Source: Candidatus Gemmiger excrementipullorum
GTDB taxonomy: Bacteria > Bacillota > Clostridia > Oscillospirales > Ruminococcaceae
DNA length: 58,985 bases
NCBI GenBank assembly: GCA_019115045.1
Contig: DXEI01000029.1
Span: forward strand, 1 to 58,985
Reading direction: 5' to 3'
Made by a program: the position numbers and the translations under genes. Shown here in pieces: positions 8,128-18,767 of the stretch. Positions within the stretch are counted from its first letter, which is position 1. Each line of letters opens with the position of its first letter. The notes under the pieces were generated by a model. It was not told where the DNA came from. It did not search any database and was given only the letters and a program-made list of their open reading frames with translations.

Positions 8128-8754
8128 TCATTTTGACGGGTCGCGGTCGGCGGGGTCCTGCAAAGCGCCGGTGCCCCCCTCAACGACGCCGCGGCGCTGG
8201 AACACGTAGGCAAAGCTGCGGAAAAAGATCCTGCAGTCCATGCCAAAGGTCACGTGGGCGGCGTACTCGCCGTCGTAGCGCGCCTTGACGTCGATGGGCA
8301 GTTCGTCCCGGCCGTTGACCTGCGCCAGGCCGGTCAGCCCGGGGCGGATGTCGTTGGCGTGGACGCGGTCGCGCGCCTCGATGAGATCGTACTGGTTGTA
8401 CAGCGCCGGCCGCGGGCCGATGATGCTCATCTGCCCGGCCAGGATGTTGTAGATCTGGGGCAGCTCATCCAGGCTGGTCTTGCGCAAAAACGCGCCGCTT
8501 TTGGTGATGTAGCTGTCGGGGTTCTGCAAAAGGTGGGTGGGCACGTCGTGCGGGGTGTCGCCGCGCATCGTGCGGAACTTGAGGATGTTGAAATGTACTT
8601 TGCCCCGGCCCACACGGCGCTGGCGGAAAAACACCGGCCCGGGCGAGTCGCATTTGACCCACACGGCGATGGCCGCCATGGGGATGGCCAGCACGACGGC
8701 CGCCGCCAGCGAGAGCACAAAGTCCAGGATGCGTTTGAAACAGCGCTGGTACAT
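8128..8754 (-). CDS. Bacterial sugar transferase (polyprenyl-phosphate sugar-1-phosphate transferase)
   Basis: A 208-residue initiating phosphoglycosyl transferase of the WcaJ/PglC type that would move a sugar-1-phosphate from UDP-sugar to undecaprenyl phosphate at the inner membrane face. It shows an N-terminal membrane helix (FVLSLAAAVVLAIPMAAIAV), the KFRTM motif, KTSLDELPQ (Asp-Glu active site), SIIGPRP and RPGLTG. It is the short single-domain form. AAGGAGG precedes the start. It lies 4 bp after the CapD-like gene, so the two form an operon. The sugar is inferred, from that neighbour, to be a modified UDP-GlcNAc. Confidence 0.92.
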   Translation of the reverse strand: MYQRCFKRILDFVLSLAAAVVLAIPMAAIAVWVKCDSPGPVFFRQRRVGRGKVHFNILKFRTMRGDTPHDVPTHLLQNPDSYITKSGAFLRKTSLDELPQIYNILAGQMSIIGPRPALYNQYDLIEARDRVHANDIRPGLTGLAQVNGRDELPIDVKARYDGEYAAHVTFGMDCRIFFRSFAYVFQRRGVVEGGTGALQDPADRDPSK

Positions 8755-8758
8755 GGCG

Positions 8759-10786
8759 TCAATCCTCCTTGCCCGGCTGAGGGGCCGGGCTTTGCTGCGC
8801 GCCGGCGTCCGCGCCGGCCGTGTGCAGCTCCAGCTGGCGGGCCAGTTCTTCTTTGGAGAAAAGCTCGGTGTTGCCGGTCACCGCCACGACGGTATGGTCG
8901 CTGCGCACTTTGCGGTTGGGGTGGTAGCCGGGCACCATCTTTTGCAGGCACTCCACCACGGCGTCGTCGTTGTGGTGGGCCGCCGCGCCCAGCGCCTGCA
9001 GGTCGGTGTAAAACTCGGCCAGATCGATCTGCATCGGCGGGGCGATGAAGATCTTGTCGTGCGCGGTCTTGCGCATCTTGTCCTGCTCGGTATCCATGAG
9101 CAGTTCCTCGTACAGTTTTTCGCCGGGGCGCAGGCCGGTGATCTTGACTTCCATGTTGACGCCCGGCTCATACCCGTAAAAGCGGATCAGCCGGTTGGCC
9201 AGGTCCATGATCTTGACCGGCTCGCCCATATCCAGCACATAGATGCTGCCGCCCTTGGCCAGGCCGCCGGCCTGCAGCACCAGCTGCGCGGCCTCGGTAA
9301 TGGTCATAAAATAGCGCACGATCTCGGGGTGGGTGATGGTGACGGGGCCGCCGCGCTTGATCTGCTCCTCAAACAGCGGGATGACGCTGCCGTGGCTGCC
9401 CAGCACGTTGCCGAACCGCACGGCCATGCACTTCATCTCGGTGCCGCTGGCAAAGGTCTGGATGAGCATCTCGCACAGGCGCTTGGTGCAGCCCATGACG
9501 TTGGTGGGGTTGACGGCTTTGTCGGTAGAGAGCTGCACAAAACGCTCGACGCCGTGCTCGGCCGCCGAGGTGAGCAGGTTTTTGGTGCCAAAGACGTTGT
9601 TTTTGACGGCCTCGGCGGGGCTGATCTCCATCAGCGGCACATGCTTATGCGCTGCGGCGTGGAAGACGACCGACGGGTGGTAGGTCTCGAACACTTCGTC
9701 CAGGCGCTCGATGTCGCGGATGGAGCCCACCAGCGTGATGACCGGCGCGTCGGGGCCGTACTTGTTGCGCAGCTCGGTCTCCAGCTCATAGGCGCAGTTT
9801 TCGTAGATGTCGAAGATCAGCAGCCGGCGCGGCTGGTAGCGCATGATCTGGCGGCACAGCTCGCTGCCGATGGACCCGCCGCCGCCGGTGACCAGCACGA
9901 CTTTGTCGTGCAGATACTCCGAGATCTGGGCGTTGTTGAGCTGGATCTCATCGCGCGAGAGAAAGTCGGCGGTGTTCAGCTCGCGGAAGCCGGGCGCGAC
10001 CGGGTTGCCGTTGTCGTCCACCGCCTGCGGGTCGGACAGCATGCGCACGCGGCAGTGGGTGGAGTTGCAGAGGTTGATGACCTCGCTGAGGCGGTCGCCC
10101 TTGAGCGTGGTGATGGCGATGACGATCTCCATGATATGGTACTTGCGCACCAGTTCCGGTATGTCGGAGATGGTGCCGCGCACCGGCACGCCCTGCACGC
10201 GCAGGTCTTTTTTGGTCAGGTCGTCGTCCACCATGCAGACGGGGTCGCCAAAGCTCTGGTTTTTGTTTTTGCACAGGTTGACCGCCCAGGCGCCGGCGTT
10301 GCCGGCGCCGACGATGAGCAGCGGCGGGCGGTTTTCGTCTTTATGGGCGCGCACGCCGCGCACCGTTTTGATGAGCCGCCACAAAAAGCGCACGCCGGCA
10401 ATGGCCGCCGTGTTGAACACCGCGCCCAGCGCCATCACCGCGCCGCTGATGGGCGGCTGCTGGCGGTAAATAAGGTCAAACAGCATGATGATGCCGGTGG
10501 CCAGCCCCGAAAGGCAGGTCAGGCGGGCCAGGTCCCGCATGCCGGCATACTCCCACATGATCTCATACAGGCCGCCGAACCAGAACACGATCATATAGAT
10601 CGGCAGCGCATAGTACAGCATGGGCGCCATGGCGCGCAGGATCTCGACCCGGCGGTAGGCGTCGCCGCTGTCAAAGCGCAGCATCACGGCCAGCCAATAG
10701 CAAAATACGATGAGCCCGCAGTCCAGCAGCATCAAAAGGATGCGGCGCGGCAGACCCTTGACGATTTGTTTAGAATCCTGTTGCAT
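8759..10786 (-). CDS. CapD/PglF-like nucleoside-diphosphate-sugar 4,6-dehydratase
   Basis: A 675-residue membrane protein. It has four N-terminal transmembrane helices, a CoA-binding/Rossmann-like middle (LLIVGAGNAGAWAVN), then a C-terminal short-chain dehydrogenase domain with TGGGGSIGSELCRQI for NAD(P) binding and STDKAVNPTNVMGCTKR, the family's atypical catalytic segment. The family converts UDP-GlcNAc to a 4-keto-6-deoxy sugar, the first step to bacillosamine-type sugars. With the adjacent transferase it would supply and load the first sugar of a surface glycan. No further glycan genes follow here. A possible promoter is TGTCTT/ATTATA read on the minus strand at 10850-10879. Confidence 0.88.
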   Translation of the reverse strand: MQQDSKQIVKGLPRRILLMLLDCGLIVFCYWLAVMLRFDSGDAYRRVEILRAMAPMLYYALPIYMIVFWFGGLYEIMWEYAGMRDLARLTCLSGLATGIIMLFDLIYRQQPPISGAVMALGAVFNTAAIAGVRFLWRLIKTVRGVRAHKDENRPPLLIVGAGNAGAWAVNLCKNKNQSFGDPVCMVDDDLTKKDLRVQGVPVRGTISDIPELVRKYHIMEIVIAITTLKGDRLSEVINLCNSTHCRVRMLSDPQAVDDNGNPVAPGFRELNTADFLSRDEIQLNNAQISEYLHDKVVLVTGGGGSIGSELCRQIMRYQPRRLLIFDIYENCAYELETELRNKYGPDAPVITLVGSIRDIERLDEVFETYHPSVVFHAAAHKHVPLMEISPAEAVKNNVFGTKNLLTSAAEHGVERFVQLSTDKAVNPTNVMGCTKRLCEMLIQTFASGTEMKCMAVRFGNVLGSHGSVIPLFEEQIKRGGPVTITHPEIVRYFMTITEAAQLVLQAGGLAKGGSIYVLDMGEPVKIMDLANRLIRFYGYEPGVNMEVKITGLRPGEKLYEELLMDTEQDKMRKTAHDKIFIAPPMQIDLAEFYTDLQALGAAAHHNDDAVVECLQKMVPGYHPNRKVRSDHTVVAVTGNTELFSKEELARQLELHTAGADAGAQQSPAPQPGKED

Positions 10787-10849
10787 GAATGTGTCGTCCT
10801 TTTATCTTGACCGCCCGGCAGCGGGGCGGGTGAAATTCTTTACAGGGGT

Positions 10850-10879
10850 ATTATAACACAAAGGGGCCCCGTTTGTCTT
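10850..10879 (-). promoter_or_regulatory. Probable promoter of the CapD-like/sugar transferase operon
   Basis: On the minus strand AAGACA, an 18-bp spacer and TATAAT. The -35 overlaps a GC-rich inverted repeat (GCCCCGTTTG...CAAACGGGGC, about 10865-10901) that may also end glmS transcription. Confidence 0.55.
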
Positions 10880-10952
10880 GCGGCAGGGCCGGCAAACGGG
10901 GCGCAGCCTGCCCAAAATTGGGCAGTAAATTTTGGTAAACCCTACGAAAACC

Positions 10953-12794
<1,842 letters not shown>

Positions 12795-12885
12795 TGTCTT
12801 TCCCTCCCGATCCGTTGATCCCAAAGGCGCAGCGCCCTGTGCCCTGCGCGCAGCGGCCGGCGCCCGGCCGCTGTAACTGTGTACC

Positions 12886-12914
12886 AGTATATTCGATTGA
12901 GCGGCAAATGTCCA
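12886..12914 (-). promoter_or_regulatory. Promoter of glmS
   Basis: On the minus strand TGGACA, a 17-bp spacer and TATACT. Confidence 0.8.
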
Positions 12915-12924
12915 CCCTGAATTT

Positions 12925-12959
12925 ACAAAAACCGGGCGGCTGTATAAACAGCCGCCCGG
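12925..12959 (-). terminator. Terminator of the sortase gene
   Basis: On the minus strand CCGGGCGGCTGT, loop TTAT, ACAGCCGCCCGG, then TTTTTGT. It sits just before the glmS promoter. Confidence 0.9.
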
Positions 12960-12964
12960 CCCGT

Positions 12965-13924
12965 TCATTCGTGGATGCGGCGCGCTACCACGACGTAGCG
13001 GCCGTTTTCGCTGGAATATTCGCAGGTGGAAAGCGTCAGCAGCTGCTCGCCATACACCGGGCGGATGCCGCTGTCGACGTCGCTGCGGCGGATGACCTCG
13101 TCGACGTAGGCGTTGTAGGCTTCCTCGTCCAGGTCGATGTACTGGTTGTACACGAAACTGGTATCGGCCGCCACGTCGATGGAGAACGCCGCAAACACTT
13201 CGTAGCTGGCGTCGCCATAGACAGTGTCAAAGTCGATGCGCGGATGTTCGGCGTAGTACGCGGCCTCTTTGTAGTTGGTCAGGCAGCCAAAGATAGTGCC
13301 GGTCTTCATATTATGGCCGTAGATGACCAGATTGTCGCTTTGGCCGTTGGCACCCAGCGTCGTCTTTTCGTCCAGGTAGGGCACGCCGTAGATGCTGTAC
13401 TCTTTGTAAAAGTCGTGGCGCAGGTAGAAGTCTTTGTTATTGGGCGCAAACATGACCGGGAAATCCAGCGGCGTATCCTCGATGGAGATCCAGCCGATGA
13501 AGTCGCTGTTGCGCTCGCGCAGCGCGGCAAAACGGGCGCTGTTGGACTCCTCACCGCCCGTCTCCGCCTGCGGTTCGATCAGCGCCTGCAGGTCGGCGAA
13601 CTCGCTCTCGGTACGGCGGTCGTCAACATAGCGCTTGGCCAGCAGCCCGCCGCTGACCAGAAAAATGGCCAGGCAGGCAAAGATCGCGATGTCATAAACA
13701 AGGCTGCCCTTGCGCTTGGCCTTGTGCGCTTTGCCTTTCTTGCGCGGCGGCGTGCCCGGTTTTGGCGGCGCAGCCGGACGCTGCGCCTTTGGGCGCGGTG
13801 TGTCCTGCGGCGCTTGCTGGCGCGGTGCGTCCTGACGCGGCGTGTCCGCCTCCACTTTGGGCAGCGCCGCGGTCCGCTGCCGCTGCACGGCATACGGGTC
13901 GTCGCTGCGGTGGATCTTTGCCAT
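12965..13924 (-). CDS. Class B sortase
   Basis: A 319-residue membrane-anchored transpeptidase that would attach proteins with a C-terminal sorting signal to the cell wall. A basic, proline/alanine-rich cytoplasmic tail of about 95 residues precedes one transmembrane helix (VYDIAIFACLAIFLVSGGLL). The sortase fold follows with FIGWISI, catalytic His in IYGHNM, Cys in LSTCEY and Arg in VVVARR. The long tail is unusual for the class. No LPxTG-like substrate gene is nearby, so the substrate must lie elsewhere. AGGGGAGGGG precedes the start; it has its own promoter and terminator. Confidence 0.9.
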   Translation of the reverse strand: MAKIHRSDDPYAVQRQRTAALPKVEADTPRQDAPRQQAPQDTPRPKAQRPAAPPKPGTPPRKKGKAHKAKRKGSLVYDIAIFACLAIFLVSGGLLAKRYVDDRRTESEFADLQALIEPQAETGGEESNSARFAALRERNSDFIGWISIEDTPLDFPVMFAPNNKDFYLRHDFYKEYSIYGVPYLDEKTTLGANGQSDNLVIYGHNMKTGTIFGCLTNYKEAAYYAEHPRIDFDTVYGDASYEVFAAFSIDVAADTSFVYNQYIDLDEEAYNAYVDEVIRRSDVDSGIRPVYGEQLLTLSTCEYSSENGRYVVVARRIHE

Positions 13925-13956
13925 AGGTGTGTCCCCTCCCCTGCAAATGTAGTTCT

Positions 13957-13985
13957 ACTATACGCCGTTTTGTCACATAATGCAA
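13957..13985 (-). promoter_or_regulatory. Promoter of the sortase gene
   Basis: On the minus strand TTGCAT, a 17-bp spacer and TATAGT. Confidence 0.75.
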
Positions 13986-13995
13986 GCGAACGCGC

Positions 13996-14030
13996 AAAAA
14001 ACCCGCCGCGCGGGCTGGCGCGCGGCGGGT
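13996..14030 (-). terminator. Terminator of pheST
   Basis: On the minus strand ACCCGCCGCGCG, loop, CGCGCGGCGGGT, then TTTTTT. Confidence 0.9.
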
Positions 14031-14042
14031 CTGGCGACGGGA

Positions 14043-16466
14043 TCAGTCGCGGATCTCGACGCCGAGTTTGAATTTGAGGTTGCCCAGGATCTTTTTGAGG
14101 AAGCGGTCGACTTCCTCGGCGGCAAAGGGCTGCGCCCCCGGCTGGAAGGACAGGCGGAACGCCATGCTCTTTTTGCCGGCGCCGAGTTTATCGCCGCGGT
14201 AGATGTCGAACAGCTCGACGTGGGTCAGCTGCTGGCAGGCGTGGCGCATCTCGTCCATCAGCGCGCCGCACTCGGCTTCCTCGGGCACGACGAGCGCCAG
14301 GTCGCGCTCGACGGGCGGCAGCTCGGGGATGGGCACATAGCGCAGCGTTTTGGGCGTGCGGGCGTAGAAGTCCGGCCAGTCGATCTCGCCCAGGTAGATG
14401 TTCTGGCGGCCGCGGCTGTCCTTGGGCAGCTTGAGCTCCGCCGTGATGTCGTTGGCCAGCTTGCCGAACACGCCGACGCGCACGCCGCCGCACAGGATGT
14501 ACGCCGCGATGCCGGGGTGCAGCCAGGGCAGGTCCGCCGCGCGTTCCACCGTCAGCTGCGTGCCGAACGCATCCCCCAGCGCCTCGACCGCGCCTTTGAG
14601 GGTGAAGAAATCCTCGCCGTCGCCCCAGGCGGCAAAGCCCAGGTGCAGGCGTTCCTCGGGCAGCTCGGTGACGGGCTGCTGTTTGGGGCGGTAGATGTTG
14701 GAAAGCTCGAACAGGCGCCCCTCGGCGTTGCCTTTTTTGAGGTTGCCGACAACGACGTTGAGCAGCGACGGCGCCAGCAGCGTGCGCATGATCGTCAGGT
14801 TGGAGGAAATGGGGTTGAGGATGCGCACGGCGTCGCGCTCCGGCGCGTCGGGGGCAAGGTGCAGCATGTCGAGGTCAGCGTCGGCGTAGAACGCCAGCGT
14901 CTCAGCCTCATAGAAGCCCTGGGCGCACAGCGCGCGCTTGGCTTTGGCGCGGGCTTTCTGGTCGGTGGTCAGGCCGCCGGTGGTGACCTGCGCCGCCTTG
15001 AGGAAGGTGGGCTTGATATGCTCGTAGCCGTATTCGCGGATGACTTCCTCGGCCAGGTCGGGCTCGCCGACCTCGATGTCCTCGCGCCAGCGGGGCGCGG
15101 TGACCTGCATGGTGTCGCCGTCGGCGTCCAGCGCGACCTCAAACTGCAGGCGGCGCAGGATGTCCAGCACGGCGTCCGCCGGCACCGTGATGCCCAAGAT
15201 GGCGTTGATGCCGCTGAGGGTGGCCGTGAACTGCTTGCCCACGCGCGGCGCGCCGGCCGAGCAGTCAAAGTGGCTGGCCGTGACCTCGCCGCAGCCGAGC
15301 TCCTGGATCAGGTGCAGCGCGCGCGCCATACCGAGCTCGGTCGTATACTCCGAGATGCCTTTTTCGTAATGGCTGGAAGCGTCGGTGTTCTGGCCCAGGC
15401 CGCGCGCGGTCTTGCGGACGTTGTCGCGCGCGAACTTGGCGGACTCAAACAGCAGCTGGGTGGTATCGTCTTTGATTTCGCTGTTCAGGCCGCCCATAAC
15501 GCCCGCCAGCGCGACCGGCTTGCTGCCGTCGCAGATGACGAGGTTTTCGGGCGTCAGGGTGAACTCCTTGCCGTCCAGCGTCGTGATCTGCTCGCCCTCT
15601 TTGGCGCGGCGCACCAGGATCTGGCAGCTTTCCAGCGTGTCCATGTCAAAGGCGTGCATCGGCTGGCCGATCTCCAGCATGACGTAGTTGGTGATGTCGA
15701 CGACGTTGGAGATGCTGCGCAGCCCGCACAGCGCCAGGCGGCGTTTCATCCAGCGCGGCGAAGGGCCGGGCGTGATGTTGCGCACATAGTGGCCGATGTA
15801 GCGCGGGCAGAGGTCGGGCGCTTCCACCGCGATGGACAGGCGCGGGTCCTGGTAGTCGCTGGTGGTATAGCCGGCCGCGGGCATTTTGAGCGGCTTGCCC
15901 AGCACGGCCGCGACTTCGCGCGCGATGCCGAGCACGCTCTGGCAGTCGGCGCGGTTGGCCGTGATGGAGATGTCGAAGATAAAGTCATCCAGCCCGACGA
16001 CCTGCTGGATCGGCGTGCCGGGCACGGTATCCTTGGGCAGGTCCAGCAGGCCGTAGACCTCGGCGCCGGGGTAGAGGTCGTCGTTGAGGCCGAGCTCCTC
16101 GCCGCTGCACAGCATGCCGTTGGACTCGACGCCCATGAGCGGTTTGGCCTTGATGTGGATGCCGCCGGGCAGCGTGGCGCCGTCCAGCGCCGCCGGGGTG
16201 TGCATGCCGGCGTAGACGTTGGGCGCGCCGGTAGAAATTTGGATCGCATGGCCGTAGTCGCCGCAATCCACCTTGCAGATGTGCAGGTGGGTGCCCTCCT
16301 GCGGGACGCACTCGGTCACGACGCCGACGACGACTTTGTCGATGCCGGCGGAAAGGTCGACGAGTTCCTCGACCTCAAAGCCGCAGCCAAAGAGTTTGGC
16401 TTCCAGCTCCTGTGCGGTGACGTCGATGTCGACGTACTCTTTCAACCAACTGAACGGTACTTTCAT
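14043..16466 (-). CDS. pheT: Phenylalanine-tRNA ligase beta subunit
   Basis: An 807-residue PheT, the large subunit of the alpha2-beta2 synthetase that charges tRNA-Phe. It begins MKVPFSWLKEYVDID, has the EMAP-type tRNA-binding domain (about residues 40-155), the B3/B4 editing region, the B5 domain and a C-terminal anticodon-binding FDX-ACB domain (about 715-807, FDIYRGDKLGAGKKSMAFRL). Length is normal. The track start is 19 codons upstream, but MKVPFSW is the conserved start. It lies 16 bp after pheS and is controlled by the shared T-box. Confidence 0.97.
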   Translation of the reverse strand: MKVPFSWLKEYVDIDVTAQELEAKLFGCGFEVEELVDLSAGIDKVVVGVVTECVPQEGTHLHICKVDCGDYGHAIQISTGAPNVYAGMHTPAALDGATLPGGIHIKAKPLMGVESNGMLCSGEELGLNDDLYPGAEVYGLLDLPKDTVPGTPIQQVVGLDDFIFDISITANRADCQSVLGIAREVAAVLGKPLKMPAAGYTTSDYQDPRLSIAVEAPDLCPRYIGHYVRNITPGPSPRWMKRRLALCGLRSISNVVDITNYVMLEIGQPMHAFDMDTLESCQILVRRAKEGEQITTLDGKEFTLTPENLVICDGSKPVALAGVMGGLNSEIKDDTTQLLFESAKFARDNVRKTARGLGQNTDASSHYEKGISEYTTELGMARALHLIQELGCGEVTASHFDCSAGAPRVGKQFTATLSGINAILGITVPADAVLDILRRLQFEVALDADGDTMQVTAPRWREDIEVGEPDLAEEVIREYGYEHIKPTFLKAAQVTTGGLTTDQKARAKAKRALCAQGFYEAETLAFYADADLDMLHLAPDAPERDAVRILNPISSNLTIMRTLLAPSLLNVVVGNLKKGNAEGRLFELSNIYRPKQQPVTELPEERLHLGFAAWGDGEDFFTLKGAVEALGDAFGTQLTVERAADLPWLHPGIAAYILCGGVRVGVFGKLANDITAELKLPKDSRGRQNIYLGEIDWPDFYARTPKTLRYVPIPELPPVERDLALVVPEEAECGALMDEMRHACQQLTHVELFDIYRGDKLGAGKKSMAFRLSFQPGAQPFAAEEVDRFLKKILGNLKFKLGVEIRD

Positions 16467-16482
16467 GGCAGACTTCCCCCTC

Positions 16483-17505
16483 TCAACCTTTGAACTGCTG
16501 CAGGAACCGCAGGTCGTTCTCAAACATCAGGCCGATGTTGTTGATGCCGTATTTGAGCATGGCGATGCGCTCGATGCCGATGCCGAACGCCAGGCCCGAG
16601 TAGACCTTGGGGTCGATGCCGCAGTTTTGCAGCACGCTGTGGTGCACGATGCCGGCGCCGAGGACTTCGATCCAACCGGTATGCTTGCACAGCGGGCAGC
16701 CCTTGCCGCCGCAGGCAAAGCAGGAGACGTCGACCTCAACGCTGGGCTCGGTGAACGGGAAGTAGGACGGGCGCAGGCGGGTCTTGACGCCCGCGCCGAA
16801 CAGCGCCTGCACGAACTGGTCCAGCATGCCCTGCAGGTCGCACAGCGTGATGCCTTTGTCGACGACAAGGCCTTCCATCTGGTGGAACATGGGGCTGTGG
16901 GTGGCGTCGGAGTCCGAGCGGAAGACGCGGCCCGGCACCAGCACCTTGATGGGCGGTTTTTCCAGGTCCATCACGCGGATCTGCCCGCCGCTGGTCTGGG
17001 TGCGCAGCACGATGTCCTCGGCCACATAAAACGTATCCTGCATATCGCGCGCCGGGTGGTTTTTCGGCACATTGAGGCGGGTGAAGTTGTGGTCGTCGTC
17101 CTCGATCTCGGGGCCTTCGTAAATTTCAAAGCCCATGCCGGCGAACGCGTCGACGATCTCATTTTTGACAAGGGTGATGGGGTGCAGGCTGCCAGTGGCG
17201 CGCGTCTTGGCCGGCAGCGTGATGTCCACCGTCTCGGCCGCGTTGCGGGCGGCCAGGGCGGCGCGTTCGACCTGCTGCGCCAGCGCCTGGTACTGCGCCT
17301 CGGCCCAGGATTTGAACTCGTTGATGGTCTTGCCGACGGCGGGGCGGTCCTCTTTGGGGACGTCGCGCAGCGACTTGGTCAGCCCGGCCACCGCGCCGTT
17401 TTTGCTGAGGAATTGCTGCCAGAACGCCGACAGCTCCGCCTCGTTGGTGACAGCCGCGCCCGCCTGTTCGAGGGCGGCGCGCAGCGCTTGGATCTTTTCT
17501 TCCAT
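16483..17505 (-). CDS. pheS: Phenylalanine-tRNA ligase alpha subunit
   Basis: A 340-residue class II synthetase subunit carrying the Phe activation site. It has an N-terminal coiled coil (about residues 1-85), motif 2 ([19 protein letters not shown]) and motif 3 ([18 protein letters not shown]). An insertion reading [12 protein letters not shown] looks like a metal-binding knuckle, as in many clostridial PheS proteins. GGAGGTG precedes the start. It is the first gene of pheST, downstream of a T-box leader. Confidence 0.97.
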   Translation of the reverse strand: MEEKIQALRAALEQAGAAVTNEAELSAFWQQFLSKNGAVAGLTKSLRDVPKEDRPAVGKTINEFKSWAEAQYQALAQQVERAALAARNAAETVDITLPAKTRATGSLHPITLVKNEIVDAFAGMGFEIYEGPEIEDDDHNFTRLNVPKNHPARDMQDTFYVAEDIVLRTQTSGGQIRVMDLEKPPIKVLVPGRVFRSDSDATHSPMFHQMEGLVVDKGITLCDLQGMLDQFVQALFGAGVKTRLRPSYFPFTEPSVEVDVSCFACGGKGCPLCKHTGWIEVLGAGIVHHSVLQNCGIDPKVYSGLAFGIGIERIAMLKYGINNIGLMFENDLRFLQQFKG

Positions 17506-17543
17506 AAATACACCTCCGCGTAACGTTGGGGCGGGGCAGCAAA

Positions 17544-17583
17544 TAAAAAGGCCTCGTCCCTGGAAAGTTCAGGGACGAAGCCT
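17544..17583 (-). terminator. T-box attenuator terminator
   Basis: Stem AAGGCTTCGTCCCT/AGGGACGAGGCCTT with TTTTTA on the minus strand, mutually exclusive with the T-box antiterminator. Confidence 0.9.
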
Positions 17584-17836
17584 TGGCAAAGCAAAACTCC
17601 GCGGTACCACCCGTGTTCCGCATGCGCAAAGCGGCGATGCGGCGCTCGTTGTCTGCCGGTAACGGTGCAGGGCCGTTGCGCGCTACTGAGCCGGCGTGTG
17701 GCCGGCGGTTCCCGCGCACCGCTCGGGAGCGAACTTCGGCGCGGGGTCTTTGCAGGCGGCTTACAGCCGGTGACCGCCCTCTCTGGCCCAAAGGGCCCGC
17801 GCGTACTTTCTCCGTCAGTGCGTTTTTCTCGATACA
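17544..17836 (-). promoter_or_regulatory. T-box riboswitch controlling pheST
   Basis: A minus-strand leader of about 290 nt that senses uncharged tRNA-Phe. It holds the canonical T-box GGGTGGTACCGCGG (17599-17612), which can form an antiterminator, followed by a terminator stem AGGCTTCGTCCCT...AGGGACGAGGCCTT with TTTTT. The 5' end has GAAAGTACG and AGAGAGG, typical of stem I. The likely specifier codon is UUC (17731-17733) in GAAGTTCGCTCCCGAG, matching Phe and the downstream genes. Uncharged tRNA would favour read-through. Confidence 0.93.
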
Positions 17837-17842
17837 GTCAAC

Positions 17843-17871
17843 AGTATAGCCAGTCCGGCGCGGTTTGTCAA
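17843..17871 (-). promoter_or_regulatory. Promoter of the pheST leader
   Basis: On the minus strand a consensus TTGACA, a 17-bp spacer and TATACT; the start site would be near 17836. Confidence 0.88.
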
Positions 17872-17893
17872 GCAAAACGGCGCCGGCAAGGCG

Positions 17894-17932
17894 CAAAAAA
17901 GGGAGAAGGGCGAAGCCCCTCTCCCTTTTTGG
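17894..17932 (-). terminator. Terminator of the BAX inhibitor-like gene
   Basis: AAAAAGGGAGAaGGG, loop CGAAG, and a near-complementary arm CCCcTCTCCCTTTTT. Both strands carry T-runs. Confidence 0.8.
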
Positions 17933-17947
17933 TTTTCGGTTTGGCGG

Positions 17948-18664
17948 TCAGTTGTCGCGGCGGCCGAGTATGCGCACGATATACAGGAAGATGTTGATGA
18001 AGTCGAGATAGAGGTTGAGCGCGCCGATGATGGACGCCTTGTGCAGCATGGCCGCGTCGCCGCCAAAGTAGGCGTAGTGATGCTTGAGCATCTGGGTGTC
18101 ATACGCCGTCAGGCCCATGAACAGCAGCAGGCCGACCGCGCACAGCACCAGGTCCATAAAGCCGAAGCGCAGCCCAAACAGGCTGAGCAGGCCGCCGACC
18201 AGCGAGCAGACGATCATAGCCACAAGGCCGCCCAGCAGCTTGGGGCCCCAGCCGGTGAGGTCGCGGCGGGTCACAGCGCCGTAGACGGCCATGACGCCGA
18301 AGTAGACCGCGCCGACCAGGAACGCCAAAATCAGCGTGCCGAGGTCATACACCAGAAAGATCGTGGCCAGGTTGAGGCCGTTGAGCACCGCGTACAGGAA
18401 AAAGAACGCCGTCGCGGTGCCGGGCTGGATCTTGGTGATGCGCGCCGACAACACGAACACGAGCACCAGCTCACCGATGAGGGTGGCCCAGATCAGGCCG
18501 CTGTTGACCAGCGGCAGGATCAGGCCGCTGCGCACCGTGCCGATGCCGGCACCGAAGGTGACCAGCAGGCCGGCGAACATCCAGCCGAAGGTTTTGGTCA
18601 TATATTGCGTAAGCGTGCCAAACGGGCTTTGCGCGTAGGAAATGTCATGATAATCGTTGTACAT
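17948..18664 (-). CDS. BAX inhibitor-1/YccA-family membrane protein
   Basis: A 238-residue protein with about seven hydrophobic helices covering residues 25-235 and typical family segments (GWMFAGLLVTFGAG, YDTQMLKHHYA, GALNLYLDFINIFLYIVRILGRR). Bacterial members are inner-membrane proteins and some conduct calcium in a pH-dependent way; the role here is unknown. AAAGGGG precedes the start at 18664. A TATAAT-like box lies at 18691-18696 on the minus strand. It is divergent from hemW. Confidence 0.88.
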   Translation of the reverse strand: MYNDYHDISYAQSPFGTLTQYMTKTFGWMFAGLLVTFGAGIGTVRSGLILPLVNSGLIWATLIGELVLVFVLSARITKIQPGTATAFFFLYAVLNGLNLATIFLVYDLGTLILAFLVGAVYFGVMAVYGAVTRRDLTGWGPKLLGGLVAMIVCSLVGGLLSLFGLRFGFMDLVLCAVGLLLFMGLTAYDTQMLKHHYAYFGGDAAMLHKASIIGALNLYLDFINIFLYIVRILGRRDN

Positions 18665-18767
18665 GGTTGATTCCCCTTTCTTTGTAGGGTATTATAGCCA
18701 TAAAAGATGTGAAAACCATCACAAATTTATGAAGTACCTGTAAACAGTATGGTATAAAGAGGACAAA

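Noticed and set aside
12795-12965. glmS ribozyme upstream of glmS
   Set aside because: I looked for the conserved core in the 170-nt leader and found only a sortase terminator, a promoter and GC-rich inverted repeats.
18721-18767. TATAAA box as the hemW promoter
   Set aside because: It lies only about 10 bp before the start codon, too close to leave room for the ribosome site, and has no good -35.
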